This document shows positions 24,401-36,604 of a stretch of 64,000 nt of DNA, one piece after another. The stretch is from positions 21,229,273 to 21,293,272 of the forward strand of contig CM063248.1 in NCBI GenBank assembly GCA_032158295.1, read 5' to 3'. Position 1 is the stretch's first letter, and every line of letters starts with the position of its first letter. The notes under the pieces are model-generated. The model searched no databases and was not told where the DNA came from. It worked only from the letters and a program-made list of their open reading frames with translations. Origin of the DNA: Pycnopodia helianthoides (taxonomy: Eukaryota > Echinodermata > Asteroidea > Forcipulatida > Asteriidae). The position numbers were made by a program, and so were the translations under genes.

Positions 24401-27400
24401 AAGTCCCCATCTGTTTATGGTTCTCATACCTACTAATTAAATGCACACATTTAGCCAACTGTTTGTACTTACCCAAGAAACAATCCAAAATCAAGATTAC
24501 GGGAAGGGAAAAAAGTGTTCCTGAAATGTAAGAAAAATGGTTTGAAGATTTAAGTTTCTCGACTCTCATCAGCCAGTTTACTTAGCTAAATGCAGCACCA
24601 TGAAACACCTGAAAAATGAGGAACCCGTTGTGCTACATGATCCCACAAGCTAAAATAAAGGTTCTGGACAGAACCTTGGTTTTAAGCTTGCGGATTCTTA
24701 GGGGTGAAAACATCCTGCAGAGAACAACTTCATCCAGCAATTTTGCATAACAAAATAACTGAGCTTGTTTTGTGCACTCTGAATGCTTAATGAGTAGCAA
24801 ATGATGTGATTTTTTTAAAGACGCAAATGATACATTTTTTGTAGCGTTGTGCGATGCTGTACAATGGAAATCGTTCACTGTTCAGCAGTACTGAGCAACT
24901 TCGGGTGGCTGACTAGAGTCGACTAGACTTAACCATAGTCGATCTAGATGTCACTCGATCGCTGCGTGGATTGACAAGCTAGTCCAACTGATTTAACCTG
25001 GCCCTGGAGCACTGTTTCTCCAATCGACTACTGAAGTTACATCAATTTGTCAAGATGGCGGTTAGGTTACAAGACGGGGACAATTTTGTAAACTTTTGCA
25101 ATCACACATTTTTTTTCGTTTGATAGGTCGTCGCTTTGATGGGTTGCCAATTTGACGAATCAATCGACTAAATTCGTTTGAGTGAAACATAGACCATGCA
25201 TGCATGACTTACATGACAAATTGACTAAAGGTTAGCACATGAACTTGCTCCCTGCTGTTAAGCAAATGTTTGCTTACTGCAATGTGTTACATGATATAAT
25301 CAGAACATAGTTTGGGGTCAAAGTTTGTAAAATCACAATGATTTGTTTTCATAATGTACAGATAAATCTAATCTACCAAGTCAGAACAAGGAATTGGTAA
25401 ATAAAAGTACACTTGTAGAATGATGATTTGATTTTGTGTTTATAAATATAAAATAAAACATTTCTCCTACCATTTGGGCTTTCAGCTACAATTGATGTGC
25501 ACACCGTAAACACTTCATAGAAAATATTGTATAACACAATATGACCTGTAGTATAAAACCCATAATGTAAAAAGGCCATTAGGTCAACTTTGAGGAGTTG
25601 CATCTGCATAGAAAATGGAGCCACTTTATTTTGTCATTTTACTTAATCATTGATTATTAAAATATTCACTTGTGTGGAAAAAGAGGACAGTGTTCAATCC
25701 GATAAAATATTAAAATTGTTGATTTTGGATGCACCAAGACCATGACTAAGTAATGACATTTTACCTTCCTCCAAGACTCCAACTCTATAAAAGAAAACTG
25801 TCAAACACCACAAATTCAATAACCCAAAACAAAACTGGCTACAGAAAATAAATGAAATAGTATACATTTACTAAAACAATACCAAAGTGGCACCTTTTTC
25901 AAAAGTCATAGACATGCACACACACTGGAACATGACAATATGTTAGGCTGCAAATAGACAAATGAATAGAAATCAAGTCTTTTAAATATTTATGATAAGT
26001 GACTTTCGGGTATTTCATCTACAATTGTTACAGTTGTAACACTTTAGCTAGGCTGAACATCTGACGCCACACTTGGAGGCTCGCGAATAACGCAAGATAC
26101 CAGCTTCTAGAACCCTGGCAGTTACCTCCCAGATGAACCTTTGGGCTTACATGCCATAATACTGTGTGTGTACACACACACTACACTCATTGTGTGTAGT
26201 ATCACTATCAATCTGGTAGTTGTGCGTCATTGCAAGCATTTGTCAATCCAATTAAACCATTGGGTTTGTAGACAAGTGCCTGTCTTTATCCTTACGGATT
26301 AAAAGACAGGGAATCAGTGAGCACTTTAACTTTCTAACTGTACCTAGAGGAAGTCCAGATGATACAGCTATCCCAACAAGCTCACCCTGGTAAGGCTGGG
26401 GAAAGGTAAAGGCAAGGGGACCCTGGAAAAAAAATGAAAGAAAACACATGATTCATCATATCAAATGATAGAAAAACTACATGGTTAAGGCCCTGTACAC
26501 TATTGGTAAGATCGAAAAACACAATGTTCACAGATTCACACATAACTTACATGATTTAAAGTAAGTAATGGTAGAAAGGGTTCCTTAAAATATTTCTGCC
26601 TAAAATGCTATCGTTTCTGAGAAACGAGTAAAACAATAGTAATTATCGCGCGCGATAATTTGAAAAAACAGAAAACACATAAGATCTCTTTTCACTATTT
26701 TCTTGTGACCTCGATGACCAATTGAGCTCAAACTTTCACAGGTTTGTTTGTTCATGCATATGTTTAATCACACAAAATGTGGACACTGATTTTGAGCTGT
26801 TACCAAAAGTGTACAATACCTTTAACAGAGAAAATAGCATTTACACAAAATGGAGAGGGAACACTTAAGGAACAGAAACCCTTTCAAATCAATAAAAAAT
26901 TCCAACAGCATACAATATGAGCATGATCTGAAAAACAAGTGTTTCTTTTTTCAAATTACACATCTCTGACCAAATCAGGGAGATTCTGTACAATAATCAG
27001 GGAGATATTTAGAATTACATTGAACATCGAGAAGTCTCCCAAATTTCAAAATCTACTGATACTCCGCGGTAGTAGAACAAATAGCAAGACAAGTTCTCTA
27101 AAGAACAAAAATCTACACAGCAAAGTAGATATACACATGGTATTACCGCAAACCGAATTTACATTACATTGAACATAATAACAAAAAGGTTTCCATAATC
27201 AGGGTGATTTTTTAATTTGTTCATCAGAACATGGAAAGATTGGTTTATTTTCAAGGAACTTTCTGCAGAATCCGGAAGAGTTAGCAGCTCTGACTAAATA
27301 ATGTGTAATGACATGCATTTTTAAGCATGTATTTTACGACTTTTTACTTTTCGATTAGAGATTGAAAATAAAATTCTATACTGTGACTGTAGTCAAGACT

Positions 27401-28964
27401 TACACAAGTTCAAAGCTGACTGGGAAACTTTACTTTGGCCACAACTTGAGCTTTCACAAAGGTTATTTAAAGGTCACATGATGTGTTGTAACCAAAACAA
27501 ATGCATTAAAAAGAGTGCCGATTAAATCTGCCCTGCCAATACACCGTCTGAAAATCAGGCCAATTTCATCAGCTTTGGACACTGCTGGGGCTTACAATGA
27601 AAAAAATAAGGACACTTTAATAGACCTACTTAATGTAAATCCATTTGTATCTGAATCCTAAACCATTGAATGTTCGTTAGCTTACCAATATGTCATCAAC
27701 TATGCTAATCAGCCTGCTGTCATTCTTGATAAAGTAGCCAATCAGATCAAGGACATCAGTGATCATTGCCTTCAACTGAACCAAAGGAAACATAGGTTTC
27801 AACCATGATAACTTCAAACTTGTGAATATCACAGGGGGAAATTATTTGATTGAGATTGATTTCCATAAATCAGCAACCACATGGAACATTGGCCCTGCAT
27901 TGAAACCACTTCAAATATAAATGCATAGAAAACTACAACAAAGTCCCCCCCAAAATCTGCTGACAATAACTTTATACACCCATGCCTGGCCTGATATAGG
28001 CTGTTGGAGTCCAGCCCAATTAGCATATACAAGTTGATTATAACTCTATAATATAGCGCATTGAAAAGGGTTGAAAATAATGAATGATGAACATTTTCCC
28101 GTCATCAATTTTAGAGATTAGTTTAAGAGACCCTAACTGCAATCAACCATCATTGGTCTAATCAAGTCTGATAAGTTTAATACTTTACTCAAGTGAAAAT
28201 TCTACAGGAAATTATCCATAAAGATGAGGATTTCCCAAACCCATCCACAAGGTGCAAGGGATGGGCTGATGTATTCACAAGAAGTTACAGAAATACTTGT
28301 AAAAAAGTCTCATTACCTCTGCACTTTTGTTCTTCATAAGAGGTTTCCATCGTTCTTCAGGATCTAGATCAAGGTTCAAGACGAATGTTGGCACTGATGT
28401 GTTGGAGTCAACACTCGGTGGTGGATACGTCACATCTGTCCTGCAGACTTTATCGGTGAACTTTGATTTAGAATACAAAAAGGAACATAGATCAAATGAA
28501 TAGATGTCAGTGTAAAAAAAATGCAATAGCTGTAACCCTCTGGTCCCTGCTGATTATTTCTAAATCAGTTTTAGTTTATACTATCGTTACTGGCTGTACT
28601 ACTACTGGCAACTGCCAATCCATGGCAAAACTTCAAGATTAGCCCCCAAAAGAAGTGTCAATACGCTGGACTCCCTCCTCCGCTTCTTGGCCAGAGCCCC
28701 ACATAACATCGGGAACTGTGATGATCTTTTGAATGGAAACTTGCTTTACATACAGTCACGTATAAACCCTCCATCCTCTCCGACCGTCGGGAGGATGGAG
28801 GGTTACGATTATCGCAACTATTGCAGTTCACATGAGTTGCAGTTAACTTTTCAGAAAGTTGTACCATTCGGCAAGTGCTGTTTACTCACCGGATACGCAT
28901 CTTGGCAAAGCCCGGGAGCCACGAAAATTGTAAGAAAGGCTGCTAGAAGGAGTAATAATCTCAT
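21419..28964 (-). CDS. ASAH1: ASAH1 acid ceramidase; frame break in exon 6
   Basis: Acid ceramidase hydrolyses ceramide to sphingosine and fatty acid in the lysosome. It is an N-terminal nucleophile hydrolase that cleaves itself at a Cys. The twelve exons are 28890-28964, 28317-28460, 27686-27775, 26344-26422, 25471-25545, 24473-24520, 23992-24136, 23071-23207, 22596-22727, 21968-22091, 21707-21763 and 21419-21508. Exon 1 encodes the signal peptide MRLLLLLAAFLTIFVAPGLC. The nucleophile Cys is about residue 145 in EVFTVCTSIVAE (start of the beta subunit). The NVDYQRKGKT, FAGYIGVLTGIKP, NERFNIDGGFLGVLEW, VQTNYDP, FFDDRRTPATKCM and RDCPQPCFPW blocks follow in family order. The last favours ASAH1 over its relative NAAA. 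Length is about 398 residues. Exon 6 (48 nt) leaves phase 1 where exon 7 needs phase 2: the conserved RNLDFGLFLG is out of frame with the exon's entry phase. Confidence 0.93.
26489..26821. mobile_element. MITE with TTAA target duplication
   Basis: It begins GGCCCTGTACACTATTGGTA and ends TTACCAAAAGTGTACAATAC then CT, which are inverted relative to each other. TTAA is at 26485-26488 and 26822-26825. The right half (GACCAATTGAGCTCAAAC, TTTCACAGGTTTGTT) matches the right half of 56225-56581, so both belong to one family. A perfect TTATCGCGCGCGATAA palindrome lies at its centre (about 26644-26659). It is in an ASAH1 intron. Confidence 0.8.
27385..27545. repeat. Dispersed repeat, partner of 14395-14545
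   Basis: Same block order as the 14.4-kb copy (GACTGTAGTCAAG, CTTTCACAAAGGT, TTGTAACCA, ACAAATGCATTA). It lies in an ASAH1 intron. Confidence 0.6.
28757..28828. mobile_element. Copy of the palindromic CGTAACCCTCC MITE
   Basis: The right arm is intact (GTCGGGAGGATGGAGGGTTA onward to GCAACTA). The left arm is shortened and mutated. No clear 9-bp target duplication remains. It is in ASAH1 intron 1. Confidence 0.8.
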
Positions 28965-29539
28965 CGTTAAGAATATTTAGCAAATTATTTCACTTGAATC
29001 GTAATTTTATCTAACTAATTATCAGATTTCCGTGACCACAGCTGATGCAGCGCACACCACATAGCAATACAGATGCAGCTCCTAAAGCTCTATGGGTGGT
29101 GAAGCACCAGACTGCTGATCTTTATCAAATCATGTGATGTCGTCTGCACAACCAACAAGGAACCTAGACTTGTAGACAAGTCGAAAATGTCTTTTTCGCG
29201 AGACTGCTGCTCCGCGCGAGACTACTGCTTTCGCGACTACGATCCCTCTCGTTGCGAGTCTACAAGGAACCGATACATCAAACTCTGCTCGTCGTCACTT
29301 CAATGGTGTGATGGGGGGGGGGGGGAGGGGATAGAAAGACAGCTCAAATTCATGATTTGTTTTAAGTGTGTACCTCCCCTTTTGACCCGAATACGCTACT
29401 GTAGGACTATATTTGTTATAGGCTTATCGCTCATCGATCAAGGTTCACACGGTCCATCCATGATCGTTAATTTGCATGATTTCGTGCCTCACTTGTTTTG
29501 AAAAAGTCTGACAAAGGTGAACTCCTTCGAAAAAAAGTC
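28965..29539. promoter_or_regulatory. Shared divergent upstream region of ASAH1 and LEG1
   Basis: The two start codons lie 575 bp apart on opposite strands, so both promoters must overlap or abut here unless 5' introns exist. It contains the 98-bp TAGAC element and a G tract at about 29312-29324. No TATA box or other defined core element was identified with confidence. Confidence 0.45.
29165..29262. mobile_element. Short element with 9-bp target duplication in the ASAH1-LEG1 promoter region
   Basis: Ends are TAGACTTG... and ...CGAGTCTA, with only about 10 bp of recognisable terminal inversion. CAAGGAACC is repeated exactly at 29156-29164 and 29263-29271. The interior carries three CGCGAGACT/CGCGACTAC-like repeats. 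It resembles the 18049-18174 element in terminus (TAGAC) and duplication length. Confidence 0.7.
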
Positions 29540-31175
29540 ATGACAAGTTTAAGTTTGACAAGCCTAAGTGTGATGTCACTCCTGTTGACAAATTTCCAAT
29601 TTGTCATGTTGTGGACTACTCAGTCACATCCAGCGGCTCCCAGTAACATCCCACACTGGGATGAGGCCCCTACCTCACTCTCTGAATACCCTCTGCATCA
29701 AAATCACACAATCATAGATCCTTGGAGGTACTTGGACCGTATGGGTTTATACAAGATCCTCCTGAACGCCACCTCCTCTGATGTGACCCTCGGCAGGGCG
29801 ATCAACACGGCGAACATTCTATGGGGTCTCCCGATGCAGCTTGGGTGGCAATTCAGTACCGGTCGCCTGCAGGACTTCACAAATGAAACAGCATGCGGAA
29901 AGAATGGTTACAATAAGCCAGAATTAGGGAGAGGCGGCAGAGACTACGCCTGGGACTGCATCTCACCTTGGAGTTGGTGGGGGAGCATGAACTACTATTT
30001 GTCCGTGGTGCCGTTCCTGGGAGCACTGGACGCCGGTTTGTTCTCACACTGGCCTCATGATATCACCATCTCGGCATCGTTGTTCCAACCTGGAGACTAT
30101 TGCATTAGTGTCTCAGAATGCAGTGAACGGTATCCAGCTATGATGAAGAACTGGGAAGACTTCTTTTTAGATATGTACTGCCATCAAATCACTGAGCCTC
30201 GAGAACATTGGGATGGTGCGGACATGACGTCCACCCTAAGCCCAAGAGAGCAAATCCTCATCACCAAACTGTGGGTTGCACATACGGGGTCCATCGACAC
30301 AGCCCAGGCGCTGTTTGATGCAACAAGACTCTTGTTTATGTCTGGACCTGAGCAGAGCTTTGGCCTCAGTTGGGCACACCTCATTGGTTACATTGCCGCT
30401 GCAAACTTTGTGACCGATTTGAATACGACGGTCTGTTTTCAGATGAAGTACCTGCCGAAGCGCCTTCTTCACCCGGGGGACATTCCGCCTTCGGTTTCAG
30501 ACTTCACGTGGGATGAAAACATGGCGATATATATCCTCCGTATGGCATATAACATTGATCGAAAAACGGGTAAGTTTATTCTTGTCATGATCCGAGAGAC
30601 GAAACAATTTTAGGCGGAAGCTTGTATTTCTCATCCATCGTCACTCACCTGCAAATTCGATCATGTTTAAATAATATTAATTCATTGATACTGTTGAAAT
30701 ATAGGTTGCTCAAAGTTTATTCATCCATTATTGTTTGACGACGGAAGAAATTTGTCTACGACAGACTCGTAAACTTCCAGAAAAGACTCCCACAATAGTT
30801 TTTACATCAATTTTTTGTTAAACACTGACAGCTAACCTGCTTTGAGTGTTTGCTTCCCTTTAAACGTATCTCAAAAATAAATGTTTGTTTCTAATAAGAT
30901 AAACTAATACTATATCATAATCTGTCCAACGTTCAAACATGGCAAGATTTCGGAGGCAACGAGTTTTATCTGAGAGCCAAAAGGAAGAGTAAACATGAAT
31001 AGTTGTCTTGTGTTTAATTTTCCAAGGTGACAGCTTGGGGTTAGAGTGGCAACGCTTGATGTGCTCGCCAGAAAGCCAAGCTAGAGGACGTGCTATGATT
31101 GCCAGTCTGCTTAACCCTTTCACGACTGCTTGGAACGTGTTAGCTCTCTTGTGGATGTCCTTTACTGTATGTTAA
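29540..31175 (+). CDS. LEG1: LEG1-family secreted protein (DUF781)
   Basis: LEG1 (liver-enriched gene 1; C6orf58 in human) proteins are secreted glycoproteins, implicated in liver growth in zebrafish; biochemical function is unsettled. Two exons: 29540-30569 (donor GTAAGT) and 31027-31175 (acceptor CCAAG), joined in phase 1, giving about 392 residues. The ATG at 29540 opens a hydrophobic signal sequence (MTSLSLTSLSVMSLLLTNFQ). Family hallmarks are DPWRYLDRMGLYKILLNATS, NILWGLPMQLGWQFSTGRLQ, DCISPWSWWGSMNYYLSVVP, LWVAHTGSIDTAQALF and VSDFTWDENMAIYILRMAYN. The second exon ends in a hydrophobic tail (TTAWNVLALLWMSFTVC) that I do not recall in the 330-residue human protein; it could be a GPI-anchor signal or tail anchor. 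Assignment to the family is strong. Orthology to vertebrate LEG1 rests on recall. Confidence 0.88.
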
Positions 31176-31368
31176 AACAATACATTCGACCTATACATGG
31201 CCACCTACAAAAGATCATCTTATGGAAAACGGTAAATGATCAGGATTGTTTCAGAACAAAAATTTAATTAAATAGCTGAGAAAGTGTTTTTATCATATTT
31301 TTCTTATAAAGACACACTAAAGGTTTGGCTATTATATACAACGATGTTTGTTGTAAAGATTTCCACAA

Positions 31369-34300
31369 TCATTGCTTATCCTGTTGACGCAAGATGAGAG
31401 GCACGTCCTCCATAGTTGTATTGTTAGGGATGTTACGCTTCTGCATTAGCTCCTTGACAAGTCTACGTTTGTACACCCGCCATTTCTTGTCCAACAGAAA
31501 GTTGGCAAACGTCTCCTCGTAGGATGGGAAGAGCTGAGAGACCATCGTCTGCATCTGCTCTAGAGAAATCCCCCGGTCGTGCCTCATGAAGGACACTCTT
31601 GAGACTAGGATGCACTCCACTTTGCCGGTGGAAATTATGTGTGTACGACGGAGGTCCTCCCCTTGGAAAAAAAACAGAAATTTAAAACAGAAAGTGAAAA
31701 ATAACAGAAAAAACGGTGATTACACTCAAATTCAAGCTATACAGCGAAAAAGGTTACATAAAAGGTTGGTTTAATGTGGCAGGAGATTCTGTCCCTCGTA
31801 CGGCTAAGTGTGTCTAAATTTCGTCTGATAGCGCCATCTTTTGACTCTACTTCCTTCACACACTGGGGGACAAAATCCCTTATGACCCGGCACAAAATGT
31901 ATGCAAGCCTTGAAACAAATGTACTGTGTTCCAGCCGCTTAATGCTTAATACATTTAGATTACGAATATATATGACTTTCCAACAAAGTAATGTTTAAAC
32001 AAATAAAAGCCTCCGCCGGTATTGAGTATTATTGTCATTTGACTCACCAACTCCAAAGAATTTCCCCCTTCCAATGTTAGCGATATGCAGGAGCTTACGA
32101 ACAAGGCGCTGATACTTTTCCGGCTTAAATGACTCCGGGACGTTGTGATCGGCATCCAATGGAGGCAGAGAGAGTTTGGTGTGCCCAAACGGTAGACAAC
32201 TCTGTAGTAGCGTGACCTCACGAACGACCTTACAGATACCAGACTTAATGAAGTAGATGTCGTCCGGTGATTGGGTGAGGTTGCTGATTATAGGCTGGTG
32301 AATAATAATAATTGTGTTTTAGTTTGATGTGGATATGCATTTCTTAATTGCTACATGTGGGCGAGTGCAGATAAGCTGTTTAGGGTTGACATGCGAGTGC
32401 GGTCCATTCCAATTGGATCTGCCTGTGTATCTTTGATTGCCAGACTTTCGAGCTTTTGGGGCGTTAATCTTTAACTGCGAATGACATTTAAAACTTAACT
32501 GCAGATACAATAAACCGTTTTTGATCTATTTGATTCAGTTGCAATTAATTTCAAATGCAGTTAGTTTTGTTTACCGTGTTTGGGGTGAATTGTTCTAGCT
32601 TTGCTCTGTCGTTAGTTGCGCTCAGTTCTTCCTCACTCCAATGTCCGAATGCCGCCAACGACCGCAGAGAGCTCATGCGGGTATCCCACTCTTGCTGGTA
32701 GCTCCGTCGAAGGACCAGGTCAAAATCTGGCTTGTCCAGACGTAGGAACTCTGTGTCACCTGTTTGGGAAAAACCATTTAAGATTTGAGATGGCGTTATA
32801 GGTCGAGATAAATGTTGCAATGTCCAAATTGAAAGCATTTGAAAGGTCTTTGACGTTGGCATTTACGTATACAGGATTGGTAAGGACAAAAAACATCATT
32901 GTTAAATATTAGTGTGAAAGCTTAACTGATTATAAAATTCATACTATAGAACCATTTTCTTTTTAAAATGTCCCTCTTGAATGAATTTATATTTGAATAC
33001 GTGTAACCGAATTGTTACACAGTTGTCTCGACAATTTATATAAAAGGTATATACACTTGTACTCCTGTAGGATGGTAATTTTCTAAAGAGACAGCGTACC
33101 TTTGCAAGAGATGGTGGCTGTTCTTCTAGAGCCGTGAAGTAGAGACAATTCGCCAAATGATGACCCAGCTGTATTCTCACCAATAATGTGAGTGTTGCGT
33201 TCCCCTGACAAAAAAAACAGGGAAAAACAAAATAACAAGAAATGCGAATGATAGGTTCGTTCCGTTGGGTTATGCCAGTTGATAAAGCAAAATATTGAAC
33301 AAGTAAGACAGGCGGGCTGGAAACAAGAATACAAAATAAAAGGGGTGTGGTGTGTGGAAAGGGAGATGTTGCCGGTGTCGAAGGGAAATCTGTCCCCGGA
33401 GATTCTATCCCCGACAAAGGGAAATTAACATGAGATGACAAAGAAAGTTGATTCAAAAGAGGGTGCTATCAGAAGGAAATTAATACTTTGTACACAATTC
33501 GCCGTATGGGGAACAATCTCCTGCCACACCGGCAAAGGCGGGTTTGGAGTCAGGGCTAAATATCATACAATAGAAGCAGCTTAATGATGTTTTACATATG
33601 TATTTGAAAAGTAATCCACAATGAAAGATGAATGTTTCCTACCTGTTCTCTTATCTTCTTCCGTAACCTCCACTATCACCGTACCAGATAGGATAAAGTA
33701 GAAAGATATTCCGGGATGTCCCTGTCGCACGATGACCCTGCCTTCTTCGAAGGATTCGTAATGCAACACGCACGACAACTCTTGCTTGACTGTGCTTGAA
33801 TACCGCTCAAAACACTTCAGCTTTACAATGAAATATTACATATCTTGCAAATTAAATCAGTGAATTGTTTCTTATACCCAACGTCTGTTTGTGTAATAAA
33901 CTCGTGTTGATTCGATTAAAATGTAAGGATTGTCTCATATTTCAATAACGGGCACTGTAAACATTACGTTGTTCCGTCATCTCTTTATTTTTTTAAAGTA
34001 TATTCAGAGGACCTGCCTTGTCGACGAAACTAAACACATAAGCCAAATCTGTTGCTGCTCTTTCCCAGGGGTTCTTGCGGAGTATAAGCTTGACGGCAGT
34101 GGGGAGTGTGTTCACCGTCTGAACGTTCGCCTTAAAAGCATTCACGTTGAATGTCAGACTTGTATCGTGACCTGTCCAAATCATATCAAATCTGATTACG
34201 CCAATCTTGTATGTCACCAAATTAAAATGAACCAAACAATGGGAGTTGCAATGGTCTGTTCTAAATACAAAAATAAGAACACCCCCAAAAGATACAATCA

Positions 34301-35475
34301 GGCCGCATAGACAGAAATAAGCTGTGAATGACACATTTTGATATTTTAAAAATATAAATGTATAATGAAAACATTCTTTACTGGTTAACACATACAGTGT
34401 CCAAATAAAAGTCCCCAAACAAAGAACTGCAACTTAACACTCCTTGACTATATCCGAATTATTTTGTCTTATTTCTGTAAAAGCTCAATAATAGAATTAG
34501 TTGTTATACCGTACCGTCTTCGTGTTCCACTGTGAACTGAGATTTCTGTTGTTCGTCTTGCTTCGGAATGGATAGCATCTTGGCCCATTTCAAGTTATGC
34601 TTGATGGTGTTAGCAATGGCTCTAAATCTTTCAAGTGGTGTCCTTGCCGACTACAGGAAAGATAAACACACGGGCAGGACGGAGTATTACTAAATAATTA
34701 AGACCATCGTTTGATGATGACAGAACTCAATGTTCAAGCTTGTAAACTTGAAATTGCAAAGTGCACGAACAACAAAACAAATCACATTGAAAACAAGTTA
34801 TTGGTTTGTTTAGAGATCGTCTATCATGCATAACTCCGGGTTTTGTTAAAATGATCAAGTATAGAGTGGATTCAACGTGACAGCTTTTGGCCGTTTTCTC
34901 AACAAGTTAGTAGACACTGTATTCAGCTGAAACTTTCACATGTGACTTTTATTGTATCTTTCTTGATATTAGTTTGCTAATAATTTAATCAGCATTACGC
35001 TGACAAAAACCAAACGATGACACTAACTTGCAAGTAAAAATGCTTTGAATTGCCATTTCCCAGAGAAGAGCTGATAAACACAGCGCAATACGACTGTGTT
35101 CCAGTACAAACCAACCTGAAGGGCAGCTCTTTGCGCACCAGTATGAGGCAATACCGGTGTGGAAGAAACCGAAGCCAGATTGAGACTATCGACAGACGAT
35201 TTGCAAGTCCCCAAGGACTCTTGACTAGCTTGTCCATTTCCCATTACGCCTACTGCTTTCTCCCTGTTTATATCACTCTGCGTTCCATTCGGCTCATCCT
35301 CACTGTCTCCGTTACTCGGGTTATCGTCGTCATCGATGGGAGACTGTGTGGGTGGTGTTTGAGGTGGATCGGGAGGTAGTGTTTCAATCGTAGTGGCGTC
35401 CCGGCGCTTTTTCAAAGCGGGATTAGTGTAGTCCTGGTCGTCTTCCTCCTTGCCAAAGAATGTTTCTGTTTCCAT
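31369..35475 (-). CDS. CNBD2: CNBD2-like cyclic nucleotide-binding domain protein
   Basis: CNBD2 is a cytosolic cyclic-nucleotide-binding protein needed for sperm motility in mouse. The eight exons are 35116-35475, 34515-34650, 34017-34171, 33643-33820, 33100-33204, 32575-32759, 32048-32294 and 31369-31661, total about 552 residues. Residues 1-120 are acidic and low-complexity. TPLERFRAIANTIKHNLKWA follows. The first cNMP fold starts at LKCFERYS and contains FEEGRVIVRQGHPGISFYFI and SGTVIVEV. Its phosphate-binding segment FGELSLLHGSRRTATI keeps the Glu and the RTA-type Arg. A second, weaker fold spans exons 7-8 (DDIYFIKSGICKVVREV, GRGKFFGVGE). The C-terminus is basic and helical (KKWRVYKRRLVKEL). 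Intron 3 appears to use a GC donor. The convergent neighbour LEG1 ends 193 bp away. Confidence 0.83.
34905..35020 (-). repeat. Dispersed repeat, also at 1137-1265 and 61720-61850
   Basis: Read on the minus strand it gives AGATACAATAAAAGTCACAT, GTGAAAGTTTCAGCTGAATA and CAGTGT.TAC, nearly the same as the plus strand at 1200-1250; a more diverged copy is near 61780. It lies in CNBD2 intron 1. Confidence 0.7.
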
Positions 35476-36604
35476 TTTTCTAAACTTTGATACGAAAGTA
35501 TAAGTTATAATAGTCAGGGTGTGTGTTGTATTCTAAGATAGTGCCAGTGTTCTGTAATAAGACGATTCTCATTATTTGTTTCATTACACAAAATGTCAAA
35601 GATTGTTTTTGACGCTGTCTAGTAACCTTAAAGTGTAGTGCGCGACTTAAAAAATCACATTGTGACGCAGGCACTCCGTCGAAAACGACGCAAACAACCT
35701 GTACGCGCGCGATAGACCACCGAGAAATATGTAAATTGCAAATCGCGCGTGCGCAATAACACTAGTGGGTCACAAATGAGGGAACATGACGCTTTTTTGT
35801 ATGCTTGGGCTGCGGCGCATTCAGCTGCCACTGTCAGAAACATCGGGGCAAACCCCTTTTCTTCTTTACGTCCCATCCGAAGAACGAAGCAATAATGGTT
35901 AAGTGTCTTGCTTAAAACGGCAAACTTTCCTCTCTGACGTGAAAAGGAAAAGTTATTTTACTTAAAAATCCCTTCCTTTTTTTACATTAGGACTCTTAAA
36001 GCCAGAGACAATTATTGCCACCAGCTTGGGTCCCTCATGTACCAGTCTTTCCGTAATACTTTACCATCCTCAATTAAAAGTATAATATTTACACACTGGT
36101 TGAGCTTCTAGCCTTCATATATTATACCATACTCTACTTCTCTCGCTCATAAAACAGTCACGCTTGAGGGATCCAAGCTCTGGAATTTGCTAAACTCTCG
36201 ACTTAAAGCCTTTACAAAATATCTCCGATGTATTTAAGCGTTTAGGCTATACTACTGTTGAATCCTATTGTTCGTTTGGTGAGACTGTTTTGTAACAGGT
36301 GATTACTTTCAGTGTTAGCAGCTTGTGCATTGAGCCTGCTTGGTCACCTGTCCTTTTACAGACATTTTTTCTGCCTGGTATCTCCCGCAAAGCTTCAAAA
36401 ATCATTATCGGCTCAACGCACACGCTTGCTCAGGGACCCCATACCCTTACAAGCTTTGCTTCTTTATGAGTCTCTCCACAGTTTCATTAACTGTCCAAAC
36501 TAATTTGTACTAAGTTTAGCCTTATCAAACAGCTATTTATATCTAATCTTTCAATTTACATCGTCTTTGGTTTTGATACAGTTGAAATAAACTGATTGGT
36601 TGAT

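Noticed and set aside
24336..24569. Minus-strand frame reading GTLFSLPVILILDCFLG
   Set aside because: It is ASAH1 exon 6 in the entry phase; the conserved RNLDFGLFLG is in the neighbouring frame, so this peptide is probably not made.
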